DNA of 64,000 bases from a virus. The notes below the pieces were generated by a model. It made no database searches, was not told where the DNA came from, and saw nothing but the letters and a program-made list of their open reading frames with translations. This document shows positions 40,285 through 48,193 of the stretch, piece by piece. Within the stretch, counting starts at the first letter, position 1, and each line of letters starts with the position of its first letter. The DNA lies in the IMG/VR virus record IMGVR_UViG_3300035698_022838, positions 1 through 64,000 of that record; one strand, written 5' to 3'. The position numbers were made by a program, and so were the translations under genes.

Positions 40285-40850
40285 TATTTCTTATTACCTT
40301 TTATCCAGTCGCGATAGTCTTTTAGATTCTCCAAATTCTTTTTCCCTTTCTTTTTCTTCTTTGAATCTGGATCTAATTGAGGAATAATAGTTGGTATTTT
40401 ACCTTCACTAACGTCTTCCTTCTTTTCTTTTTTACCCTTTATTGGAAGTCCATCCAATTTAGTCTTAGCAAAATCTTTAAGTTCCTTATTTGCCATCTTA
40501 CTAAAAGCAATTTTCTTAACTGATCTACGATACTTAGGACTGATATCATCAAGTTCAATTTGTCCTGTTCTTAAGGCCCAAGCTTGTCCCATTAATGCTT
40601 GTTGTGCTTTTGAAACCGATTTCTCATTTATGTCCATATTAAATTCTATATTTTCTTTTATTGCCTCCGTATACTTTCCGGGTTTACCAAGCATACCTGC
40701 TGTAAGATCATCATCACTCATATCACTATTAGCAACCTCTTTAACTACTTCTCTAAATATTTCTCCGACGCTTGATATCTCAAGAGTTCCTCCTCTAACA
40801 CCTAACGCAAATCCCGCAATCATTTGGGGCATTCTATTCATTGATGGCAT
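40284..40850 (-). CDS. Hypothetical protein, cyanophage-like, with C-terminal aromatic motif
   Basis: 188 residues. Middle: SDDDLTAGMLGKPGKYTEAI and AFSKMANKELKDFAKTKLDG, a pattern shared with uncharacterised proteins of large T4-like phages ('LKDFA.TK..GLP'). Then a Lys-rich linker (SKKKKKGKKNLEN) and the end LKDYRDWIKGNKK. No enzyme motif. Same linker-plus-tail design as the 39163 and 40856 genes. Confidence 0.6.
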   Translation of the reverse strand: MPSMNRMPQMIAGFALGVRGGTLEISSVGEIFREVVKEVANSDMSDDDLTAGMLGKPGKYTEAIKENIEFNMDINEKSVSKAQQALMGQAWALRTGQIELDDISPKYRRSVKKIAFSKMANKELKDFAKTKLDGLPIKGKKEKKEDVSEGKIPTIIPQLDPDSKKKKKGKKNLENLKDYRDWIKGNKK

Positions 40851-40855
40851 AATAC

Positions 40856-41122
40856 TTAATTATCTTCATTAAAAAATTCATCCCATTCTTTCAAATGTAA
40901 CGTTTTCATCTTTTTCTTTATCTCTTTAGGAGACATAGGTTTAGCATTCAATCCCCAATTGGTCTTAGGATCAATTATGGTTTTCTTTTTCTTTTTCTTC
41001 TTCCATTTGGAAAAATCCCACATCCATCGGTTGTATGCTTTACCAACGGTTTCGAATCCTTTATCACCTGGTTGTATTGCAATCGGTGATTGTGGTGGTA
41101 TGTAACTACCTGTTTCTGCCAT
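40856..41122 (-). CDS. Small Lys-rich protein with C-terminal tag-like motif
   Basis: 88 residues: PPQSPIAIQPGDKGFETVG, then KWKKKKKKKTIID, and the end LHLKEWDEFFNEDN, which mirrors the N-terminal tag (L-K-x-aromatic-x-x-F-[IF]-N-E). No known domain. One base from the next gene. Confidence 0.55.
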   Translation of the reverse strand: MAETGSYIPPQSPIAIQPGDKGFETVGKAYNRWMWDFSKWKKKKKKKTIIDPKTNWGLNAKPMSPKEIKKKMKTLHLKEWDEFFNEDN

Positions 41123-41123
41123 A

Positions 41124-41330
41124 TTATTCTAACACTGCTTCTATTTTAGATTTTGAAACCCGAACAACTTCATAGTGACCAGTGCTTCCCTCCATGTGTT
41201 CTGCAACTTTAACTTCTACGTCTGTTACTGATTCTGCCGGAACTAAGAATTCTGATTTAATAATTACAGGATCTCCGTTTCTTTTCTGTTCTACTGATTC
41301 ATAATCTACTTTTGCTACCCAATAAGCCAT
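41124..41330 (-). CDS. DUF4494-like protein
   Basis: 68 residues (MAYWVAKVDYESVEQKRNGD ... HYEVVRVSKSKIEAVLE). The pattern 'K.Y E ... FLVPAESVTDVEVKVAEHM' matches a family common in Bacteroidetes and their phages (DUF4494), function unknown. Preceded by the second copy of the 45-base repeat. Confidence 0.65.
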   Translation of the reverse strand: MAYWVAKVDYESVEQKRNGDPVIIKSEFLVPAESVTDVEVKVAEHMEGSTGHYEVVRVSKSKIEAVLE

Positions 41331-41345
41331 ATTTAAAAATTTAAA

Positions 41346-41390
41346 GTTAATGTATATATCTGTTTTATTCTTTACAAAAAAGGCAATCTA
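41346..41390 (-). repeat. 45-base exact repeat, copy 2 (with complete terminator and GATATATA box)
   Basis: Identical to 20210-20254. The box GATATATA (41353-41360) is 22 bases before the ATG at 41330. The other end forms one arm of the terminator at 41377-41404. The repeat thus is a terminator/promoter junction between two transcription units. Confidence 0.9.
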
Positions 41391-41404
41391 ATGATTGCCT
41401 TTTT
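41377..41404 (-). terminator. Rho-independent terminator after the histone-like gene
   Basis: Perfect 12-bp stem AAAAAGGCAATC/GATTGCCTTTTT with a 4-base loop; T-tracts on both strands allow bidirectional use. It follows the stop of the gene 41426-41599. Confidence 0.9.
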
Positions 41405-41425
41405 ATATTTTCTCTTTCTTTTATC

Positions 41426-41599
41426 CTAAGCGTTTTTTGCTTCTTGGATTTCTATTCTAACTTCTTGTGCAAGTCTTTTTAATTGCTGCATTGCTTGTCT
41501 TACTCTTGTACCTGCTGCGTTATTGCCTTTATCAGCAAATTTTTCAACGTCGTCTTCAGTATTTAAAATAAGATCTTTAATTTCTTCGAATGATTCCAT
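41426..41599 (-). CDS. Histone H1-like (Hc1-type) small DNA-binding protein
   Basis: 57 residues: MESFEEIKDLILNTEDDVEK, then FADKGNNAAGTRVRQAMQQL and KRLAQEVRIEIQEAKNA. The core 'KGNxAAGTRxRxAxQxxKxLAQExRxEIQ' is that of histone H1-like proteins of Bacteroidetes (Hc1 family), usually short basic/helical nucleoid proteins. TAG stop, followed by a terminator. This gene accounts for the 320-base region 41331-41652. Possible role: DNA compaction or alteration of the host nucleoid. Confidence 0.8.
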   Translation of the reverse strand: MESFEEIKDLILNTEDDVEKFADKGNNAAGTRVRQAMQQLKRLAQEVRIEIQEAKNA

Positions 41600-41652
41600 A
41601 ATTTTGTTTTAATATTTATTAAATTATATGAATATGTATCGTTTTGTTTCGT

Positions 41653-42177
41653 TTATCTGCTTATAATGTATGTTTTCTCTTCTGAACCTTCTTGCATTGA
41701 CCATTCATTACCTAACTCGGCGACAATCACAGATTTAACCTTTTCCATGTAATTCTCTGCTTTACAATTTAAGTTCATTTCGTCAAATATTCTAACCACA
41801 CTTGGATTCTTTTCAAGATAACTCATTAAAGCTTTTGAAGCCTGATTGAATAATCTAACTAAATCATTACCTTCTATATTGAATGTTATATCATTTAACT
41901 CTGGTAGTTCGTTATTATTAACTGCTATATCCTGTATCTCTTCAGGTGCTATTTCATTCAAATTTAAAACTGCATAAGAATTCTTAGGCCCTTCAGTTGT
42001 TTCGTATTGTGAATATTTACCTATTATAAAAGAAAATCCTTTTGTTTCTCCACTTTCAAGCCCAAGGTTAAACATATAATAACAAAGGTCTCCGTCTTTC
42101 CTAAATAGAAAAGGCATGCTACCAAAGCCATCTGCTTCATTTATAAATTCTATAAAATTTCTAATCTTTCTTTCCAC
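41653..42177 (-). CDS. Unknown protein with capsid-targeting-like N-terminus
   Basis: 174 residues from a GTG start. Tag MERKIRNFIEFINE|A (F8, F11, I12-N-E14). The rest is a mixed alpha/beta domain (DGDLCYYMFNLGLESGET, SFIIGKYSQYETTEGPKNSY, LVRLFNQASKALMSYLEK). No family recognised. Inferred internal head protein. Confidence 0.6.
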   Translation of the reverse strand: MERKIRNFIEFINEADGFGSMPFLFRKDGDLCYYMFNLGLESGETKGFSFIIGKYSQYETTEGPKNSYAVLNLNEIAPEEIQDIAVNNNELPELNDITFNIEGNDLVRLFNQASKALMSYLEKNPSVVRIFDEMNLNCKAENYMEKVKSVIVAELGNEWSMQEGSEEKTYIISR

Positions 42178-42192
42178 TATATTAATTTATTT

Positions 42193-44127
42193 TTATACCT
42201 CTGTTACGAGACTATTAAATAGATTACTAACCTCTTTAGGTACTAATTTTTTGAACGTCGAAAAATCTTCGTCCTTTAGTGCTGCTCTAACTCTAGTTGC
42301 TGATGTCAATCTTGGGGTTTTTTCTAGTGAAAAGGACTTATGTAAATTATCCTTCAAATCGGATACCTTAATGTAGTCCATCTGCTTCTTATAATCGTCG
42401 CTACGGTCATCCCCAGTACCAACTAAGCGCGGATCGTAACCATCTTTAACTAACTTATTTATTGCAGAACCCAATAGTCCTCTAGATACTATAAAATATC
42501 CTTCTATCTCATTATTATTCGATACGACAGCATCCATATAATGTTTGATTGTATTCTCATTAAATGGTGATTTACCGGATTTATTATGACCTGGATAAAC
42601 TACGATTACGAATGTTGGTAGATCATTCTTTTTCTTCATTACTCTTGCCATCTTCAAATGTCCATTATGAAATGGTTGAAATCTACCAATTATTACATTA
42701 ACTTTGACTCTTTTTTGCGTAGTCTCATTCTCAGTTAATAATATAGCTTCTTGTTGTGGTTGCGATTCAGGTTGGGTTTCCTCATTTGAGCTTTCCTCTA
42801 TGGTTTCGAGTTTACTTCTAAAATTATCATAAGATTGTAATGGATTTTCTAGGTCTTCTTCCTCACTTTCAGTTTGTATATAATCAACACTTGGTACAAA
42901 ATCCTTTTTAAAATCAGCAAATGAAATAAACGTTGATTCACTTATTACTTCTTTGGGTTTTTTAATGTACTTTTTAATGTGGTTGATTAACCCATTTAAT
43001 TGTTTTAGCATACCATCGGTAACAATTCCACTAGTTCTAGATTTGATTTTTCTAAATGAGTTTAGAATTAGCTTAAAAAGAGATTCGTATGCATCATCTT
43101 TCTTAAGATATTTTAAAACTTTTCTATCATTTATTATTTCCTTATTTAATCTAAATTCATCTCTTTTAAGATATTCGGGTTCTTCGAAATCAGTACCTTT
43201 ATATTTATCAGCATATTCATCTAAAAATTTCACAAACACGCTTGATATAAAGGAAATATACCTTTCATCGTCTGTTGATCCTTCAATTTCGAATTTATCT
43301 AAACCTCTTTCAAGTATGAAGTTCATTACATCTAATAAAGTTATACCTAAAAAATCACTAGGCTTTTTAGACTCTTTCTTAGCAGATTTATGTTTAGCTA
43401 TTTCAGTAAATATTGGATCAACCATTTTTGCTAATACTGTTTCGTCCTTATCTTGACCACCAAACTTGAATACAACACCCTCGACATCCTTATCAAGATC
43501 GTCATTTAATGCGGTTTTAGATAACTTAGGATTAAGTGTTTTAATTATAAATCTAACAAAACTTGAGGTCTTAAACTTCTCGATTAGCTCTTTATTTGGG
43601 GTATTTAAAAAATCCATCAATTCAGATTTCTGATCCTCATCCAATTTACCTTGGAAAATTATAGGAGGTCTTTCAACATCCAGTAAATCAGCCCAATCAT
43701 TTAACTCATTTTTATCATGTATTATTTTAGTGATCTTCTTAGAATTATCTAAGCGGTGTATAAATGAAAGGATAAGATTATTTTTAGGTAATCTGTCGTA
43801 TGTTATCTCAACTGGTTTAGTTGAGGCAAAATATTCAAAACCAAACCTAACCCCTCTTGGGATTTGCTCTATTATATTCGGTTGTAAAGATTCTATATAC
43901 TGTATTGGTTTCTCATAATATTTCATGAGTGTTCTATCAACCAATGTAATTGGATGTCTTTGATCTCTTCGGTAAAACTCAAATTTACCGGTGCTTCTAT
44001 TCCTTTCGAACGAAAACGCTGAACCATCCATTTTTTCATTAATAGTCACAAACTTATTGAAAAGTTGTTCTATAAAATCTGATCCCTTCTTATTATAAAT
44101 ATCATATAAATGATTTATTCCTGCCAT
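42193..44127 (-). CDS. Fusion of a KxDG nucleotidyltransferase (RNA ligase-like) and an NMNAT-like HxGH adenylyltransferase
   Basis: 644 residues. Residues ~25-245: FVTINEKMDGSAFSFER (KxDG motif I, Lys as AMP acceptor), GVRFGFEYFAS, LDKDVEGVVFKFGG and TVLAKMVDP, consistent with an RNA/DNA ligase fold. Residues ~250-470 are helical, less conserved, with an acidic linker. Residues ~480-644: VNVIIGRFQPFHNGHLKMAR (HxGH nucleotidylyltransferase motif), FVIVVYPGHNKSGKSPFNEN and TPRLTSATRVRAALKDED (SxTxxR), as in NMN adenylyltransferases. Two AMP-transfer chemistries in one chain suggest NAD or RNA-end metabolism; see findings. Confidence 0.8.
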   Translation of the reverse strand: MAGINHLYDIYNKKGSDFIEQLFNKFVTINEKMDGSAFSFERNRSTGKFEFYRRDQRHPITLVDRTLMKYYEKPIQYIESLQPNIIEQIPRGVRFGFEYFASTKPVEITYDRLPKNNLILSFIHRLDNSKKITKIIHDKNELNDWADLLDVERPPIIFQGKLDEDQKSELMDFLNTPNKELIEKFKTSSFVRFIIKTLNPKLSKTALNDDLDKDVEGVVFKFGGQDKDETVLAKMVDPIFTEIAKHKSAKKESKKPSDFLGITLLDVMNFILERGLDKFEIEGSTDDERYISFISSVFVKFLDEYADKYKGTDFEEPEYLKRDEFRLNKEIINDRKVLKYLKKDDAYESLFKLILNSFRKIKSRTSGIVTDGMLKQLNGLINHIKKYIKKPKEVISESTFISFADFKKDFVPSVDYIQTESEEEDLENPLQSYDNFRSKLETIEESSNEETQPESQPQQEAILLTENETTQKRVKVNVIIGRFQPFHNGHLKMARVMKKKNDLPTFVIVVYPGHNKSGKSPFNENTIKHYMDAVVSNNNEIEGYFIVSRGLLGSAINKLVKDGYDPRLVGTGDDRSDDYKKQMDYIKVSDLKDNLHKSFSLEKTPRLTSATRVRAALKDEDFSTFKKLVPKEVSNLFNSLVTEV

Positions 44128-44131
44128 CTTC

Positions 44132-44539
44132 TTAGTTAAGTAAAAATTTATTCTGCAAACTAGCCATTAATAACGGATTACTATCTACTACTATATGTGC
44201 TATACCTTCTAGTATATTTTTTAAAAGAATTTTCGATTTATCATGCAAATCTTCTTCGCCTAATTCAATAACTCTTTCTACTAATTCCTCCATATTTGGT
44301 GCATCGTTCTCTTGTGTAATTAACTCGAATACTGAATTTTCGATAGTATAGACTATTGACCTTTCTACTATTATATCCCAATTACCATCAGAATTCTCTA
44401 TAATGTCACCATGAAACCCTAATACTGTAACAAAATGTATATTTTTTTCCGCTCTTCTAACAATACTTGGAGAATCATTCTCTAAGAATATCTCTAAAGC
44501 TCCATATATTAGGTCGTTATGTTTTTGTGTAAATGCCAT
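44132..44539 (-). CDS. Hypothetical protein
   Basis: 135 residues, helical, acidic, with a beta segment (NIHFVTVLGFHGDIIENSDG). It begins one base from the nucleotidyltransferase gene and ends four bases before the ligase/NMNAT fusion. No family recognised. Confidence 0.55.
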   Translation of the reverse strand: MAFTQKHNDLIYGALEIFLENDSPSIVRRAEKNIHFVTVLGFHGDIIENSDGNWDIIVERSIVYTIENSVFELITQENDAPNMEELVERVIELGEEDLHDKSKILLKNILEGIAHIVVDSNPLLMASLQNKFLLN

Positions 44540-44540
44540 A

Positions 44541-45452
44541 TTATTTTATTTCATTAGGAATTTCATAATCCCCATTTGTTAAATATCTAATTAAATCTTT
44601 TTTTATTTCTTCAATTTTGTCTTTGTGTTTAAAATCATCTTTAATAACTAATTTCCATGCGCTTTCGAACGTTTTAACATCCTCTGGCTTAACCCCATTA
44701 CCGAATAATAAATTTACAAGATCTCTTGGATCATTTGTTATAAGTGTTCCCTTCTTAGAAATTATCTTTGGTTTAGCTAATCTTTTTTTAATCCCCTTGT
44801 ATGTTTTCTTATTTCTATATACTCCATCACTTAATCTTAATACATAAGCATTATAATCTTCAATTTCACCATTTTCATCTTTTGATATTATAGCTTTCAT
44901 AGATGATAATATTGCTTGAAATAACCAATTTCTATGTGCGGATTTATACTTACTTTCACTAATTTTATAATCTGGTGAATAAAATATAAATTTTGCCCAG
45001 TCCATATCACTAATCGGAATCAAATCTAATTGAACCAGCCCATTCTTCTCTTCGCCTTCTATTGGCCAACCTACCGACAATACATTAATACCCTTCATTA
45101 ATCGTATCTCTGTATCAAATCCTAATTTCTTTGGCAATTCGTTGGTTAATATTTTTTCCAGAAAATCTAATACCTCGCTCTTTTTAATCTTGAATTTATT
45201 TGCAATAAATGCTTTATTTATACCAAGATCTATATCGCCAGACGTTTCGTTTGGATCTTTTTTCTTACCAACACTTCCTATAATAATGTATGCACTATCT
45301 AACTTACCATTCCCAATAATTGGAAATAATGTATCCTCTATTGACTTTATAGTTTGCGGAACCTCACCTTCCTTTATTCTTCTGGATTTAGTAATTGCAT
45401 TACCACCCTCAAACAAAGATGTAAACTGATTATATTTAAGCAAATTACTCAC
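44541..45452 (-). CDS. Nucleotidyltransferase (pol beta/MNT-type) with capsid-targeting-like N-terminus
   Basis: 303 residues from a GTG that overlaps the upstream TAG. Tag MSNLLKYNQFTSLFE|G. Then the nucleotidyltransferase motif AYIIIGSVGKKKDPNETSGD followed by IDLGI (GS ... DxD, residues ~58-80), with a third acidic residue in GLVQLDLIPISD (residue ~135). Middle and C-terminal helical region. Such enzymes transfer NMPs to RNA, drugs or proteins; the target here is unknown. Confidence 0.75.
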   Translation of the reverse strand: MSNLLKYNQFTSLFEGGNAITKSRRIKEGEVPQTIKSIEDTLFPIIGNGKLDSAYIIIGSVGKKKDPNETSGDIDLGINKAFIANKFKIKKSEVLDFLEKILTNELPKKLGFDTEIRLMKGINVLSVGWPIEGEEKNGLVQLDLIPISDMDWAKFIFYSPDYKISESKYKSAHRNWLFQAILSSMKAIISKDENGEIEDYNAYVLRLSDGVYRNKKTYKGIKKRLAKPKIISKKGTLITNDPRDLVNLLFGNGVKPEDVKTFESAWKLVIKDDFKHKDKIEEIKKDLIRYLTNGDYEIPNEIK

Positions 45453-45940
45453 TATTTAAAATTGAAATATTTTGAAGCATTATTAACATATTCAGCATAA
45501 ATACTTTGTTCTTTACCTTCAGGATTCTCAGGATCAAACTTACCACCGAAAGATTTTCTACCTTTTAATATTGCATCTCTATAAAACTTCTCATAATCAG
45601 CTTCTTTGTTATTACCCTTTCTTCTTATATCATCACCCCATTTAGAAAGTATCTCATCTTGACTCCCACGTAGAGCATCTGCTGACATGCTTGATGTTCT
45701 CCCATTATTAAATAAATCACTTATCCCGCTTGTGAGTCCTGCTAAACTATTAATAGCACCCTTAAGTAATCTCTTTAATGCACCAGCTTCATCATATGTC
45801 GTTTGATATATCTTTTCTTGTGGGGTTTCTGCAGAAATCCTACTTCTAATCTCCTTAATCTTTCTTTCGGCATCACTATAATTAGTATAATAGCGCTTTG
45901 ATTCATTTAAGAAATCATCAAAAGTTTTTAAATTGTCCAT
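45452..45940 (-). CDS. Unknown protein with capsid-targeting-like N-terminus
   Basis: 162 residues. Tag MDNLKTFDDFLNE|S, the clearest example (F7, F10, L11-N-E13). The rest is helical and charged (TYDEAGALKRLLKGAINSLA, DDIRRKGNNKEADYEKFYRD) and ends NNASKYFNFK. No family recognised. Confidence 0.65.
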   Translation of the reverse strand: MDNLKTFDDFLNESKRYYTNYSDAERKIKEIRSRISAETPQEKIYQTTYDEAGALKRLLKGAINSLAGLTSGISDLFNNGRTSSMSADALRGSQDEILSKWGDDIRRKGNNKEADYEKFYRDAILKGRKSFGGKFDPENPEGKEQSIYAEYVNNASKYFNFK

Positions 45941-45960
45941 AGCATGGGTTTTATTTATGC

Positions 45961-45968
45961 TATATATC
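45961..45968 (-). promoter_or_regulatory. GATATATA box
   Basis: GATATATAGCATAAATAAAA on the minus strand, 20 bases before the ATG of the tagged gene at 45940; also downstream of uvsW. Confidence 0.5.
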
Positions 45969-45975
45969 TCGTAAA

Positions 45976-47514
45976 TTAAAGTTTTACTTTATAAATCTTG
46001 TAGATAAACTTCTCATTCTCGTATATTTGAATACGTGCGCTACTATGCTTCATAAGATAATTTACATATTTTGAAGTACTGAAATCATCTACGAAGTCAA
46101 TGACTATTACTTTATCCTTTCCTTCCATTAACCTCATACCTCTACCTAAACTCTGTTTTATTAAAACTTCGCTTTTATAGGATTCTACTAGAAAAATGTT
46201 ATGTAGATTATCTATAGAAATTCCAGTTGAGAATGTACCGTATGTAGCGATCAACACCTTATTCTCACCTACCGCCATTCTTGACTTATACTCTTCTCTC
46301 CTATTTTCATCAATATCGCCATCTACATAGAAAACCTCTTTTTCACCGTTTATTTCACGAAGTTCATTCCAAATTTTCTTACCATATTCATCCTTTACTG
46401 ATTGGAAAAGAACTAACGAATTCTTGGTTGTTCTATTTATAAAGTCAACTATATAATCAAACCTTTTTTTACTTTCGATAACAAGTCTTCTCTCTATATT
46501 ATAGATTTCAGTACTATCGGTTTTCTCTTTATCTTTTTTATTCCTGTTTTTTAGCTCAGCTAACTTCAGTTTTAATTCTTCATCTAACCAATCTAATACA
46601 ACTACTTTAATCTCAACAGGTGTTGCATATTTGTTTTGAAATAAAAATTCGGGTGGGATTTCAACTAATAATGGACCTAGGTACTGCTGAATAGTTAAAT
46701 GATCTGCTGAATCCCTCTTTGTTAGTGTTCCAGACATACCAAATCTCCATTTACTGTTCGTGCACTTAGATAAGATCTTCTTGATTGACATCGTGTCAGT
46801 ATGGTGTGCCTCATCAACGAAAACAGCATCTACATCATCGAAAAATTCTTCGTCTCTTTTCACTAAGGATTGAAATGTACCAATAATAACATTACATCCT
46901 TCTCTTAATTTACTTCCGCCGCCAATTTGCTGAACCTTACAATCCTCAAGTCTACCAATTCCATATTCTATAAAATCATCATTACCTTGAAATACTAGGT
47001 TTGTCTTTGGTGCTACCATTAGGAATTTTCTAATGTAGCCTTGGCTTTTAAGGAACGCAAGTATCATAAAAGCTATGAGCGTTTTACCAGAAGATGTAGC
47101 TATTTCTGAAATTGAATATCTAAATTTTATAATTCTCCATGCTGCTTCTATCTGATAATCTCTTGGTTTCTTCTCGTTATTCTTAAAAAATTCATTAGCC
47201 CATCCAGTAAATGCTACTAACGTTAGGTCAGTTAAAAATATTTCAGTAAGACCATTTACTTCAATCTGTATATCATATTTTTTACCAACATTCATAACCT
47301 CATTCCATAGTCCTATTGGAACTTTCCAGAATGAACTTTTCTTTTCTATAAAGCAAATGTTACCATCCCAGAGCTTTTTCTTAACTAATGGATGGAAAAA
47401 CCACTTATCTATTTTTTTGGTCAGAGATATTTCAAGTTGTCTCTTCTCGATCTCATCATTGGCTTCGATCAAGATCAACCACTTTTTATCTTCTGAAACA
47501 TTAAACTTTAACAT
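45976..47514 (-). CDS. uvsW: DNA helicase UvsW (SF2)
   Basis: 512 residues, near T4 UvsW (~503). Helicase motifs: PRDYQIEAAWRIIKF (Q region), SEIATSSGKTLIAFMIL (Walker A), DAVFVDEAHHTDT (DEAH), FGMSGTLTKRD (III), VLIATYGTFSTGISIDNL (V) and IKQSLGRGMRLMEGKDK (VI). UvsW unwinds R-loops and branched DNA and switches T4 replication from origin- to recombination-dependent. Followed by the UvsY-like gene, as in T4. Confidence 0.92.
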   Translation of the reverse strand: MLKFNVSEDKKWLILIEANDEIEKRQLEISLTKKIDKWFFHPLVKKKLWDGNICFIEKKSSFWKVPIGLWNEVMNVGKKYDIQIEVNGLTEIFLTDLTLVAFTGWANEFFKNNEKKPRDYQIEAAWRIIKFRYSISEIATSSGKTLIAFMILAFLKSQGYIRKFLMVAPKTNLVFQGNDDFIEYGIGRLEDCKVQQIGGGSKLREGCNVIIGTFQSLVKRDEEFFDDVDAVFVDEAHHTDTMSIKKILSKCTNSKWRFGMSGTLTKRDSADHLTIQQYLGPLLVEIPPEFLFQNKYATPVEIKVVVLDWLDEELKLKLAELKNRNKKDKEKTDSTEIYNIERRLVIESKKRFDYIVDFINRTTKNSLVLFQSVKDEYGKKIWNELREINGEKEVFYVDGDIDENRREEYKSRMAVGENKVLIATYGTFSTGISIDNLHNIFLVESYKSEVLIKQSLGRGMRLMEGKDKVIVIDFVDDFSTSKYVNYLMKHSSARIQIYENEKFIYKIYKVKL

Positions 47515-47523
47515 TGTATATCT

Positions 47524-47973
47524 TTATTTTATGGTACTACCTCTCAAATACTCCTCAAGTGCAATTCTTTGTTTTATTCCATATAACATATGATCAACGG
47601 TCTGTACTGTTTGATCCACATATTTACGGTGACCCTCGACTAGTTCCATTTTTTCAGTTATCTCTGATAGATCTGATTCAATTAGAGTTTTCATTTCGGT
47701 TGAGTTATATCGAACATCGCGTTTCTCTGTATATTCTTTTAACTTAACTGCTCTTTTCTGACGTTCTTTTGTAGAAAGTTTAGATATTATTTGAGCAAGC
47801 TTAAATCCATATTCTATTAATACCTGTCTAGTTGAAAATAATTCAACCTGTGCAGGTGCTACTGTTCTAATGTCTTTAAGTTTTAGAGCTATAGCCTGAA
47901 TTTTTTCTCTCCATTCAGTTCGTTCATTCTCGAAAACTTTAGCATAGTCTATTTTCTTTTTTTCTTCTGACAT
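47524..47973 (-). CDS. uvsY: UvsY-like recombination mediator
   Basis: 149 residues. T4 UvsY (137 aa) has SEMKTVLSADKDVLKV ... LDAIKSRGFAIKHI; here TEMKTLIESDLSEITEKM ... HMLYGIKQRIALEEY is in the matching order, with a helical, Lys/Glu-rich N-terminal part. Placed directly beside UvsW. UvsY loads the UvsX recombinase onto gp32-coated DNA. Assignment rests on local similarity and context. Confidence 0.65.
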   Translation of the reverse strand: MSEEKKKIDYAKVFENERTEWREKIQAIALKLKDIRTVAPAQVELFSTRQVLIEYGFKLAQIISKLSTKERQKRAVKLKEYTEKRDVRYNSTEMKTLIESDLSEITEKMELVEGHRKYVDQTVQTVDHMLYGIKQRIALEEYLRGSTIK

Positions 47974-47974
47974 A

Positions 47975-48193
47975 TTAAAATAGTTTAGTACCCTTTACCT
48001 TTGGTTGTTTCTTATTAATATCAACTTCAGTAAACTTCGTTTCTTTCAATCTTGGTTCCTCTAATTCAAAATCCTCTTTAATCTCTCCTAAAGCCACTAA
48101 GTCCTCTGTGATAAACAAAGTAACTGGAAATTTAATTCTTCCACCCTTATCTTTCTTTTTTGGGTGTTCTCCCCACATCATTTGCTCAGCCAT
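47975..48193 (-). CDS. Small hypothetical protein in the replication block
   Basis: 72 residues, basic N-terminal half and an acidic segment (EIKEDFELEEPRLKETKF), ending KVKGTKLF. No family recognised. Overlaps the primase stop by eight bases, so it is coupled to primase. Confidence 0.55.
   Translation of the reverse strand: MAEQMMWGEHPKKKDKGGRIKFPVTLFITEDLVALGEIKEDFELEEPRLKETKFTEVDINKKQPKVKGTKLF

Noticed and set aside
42953-43456. Long plus strand open frame opposite the ligase/NMNAT gene
   Set aside because: Antisense shadow in AT-rich DNA; hydrophobic low-complexity sequence and no start signal, while the minus strand frame shows clear domains.
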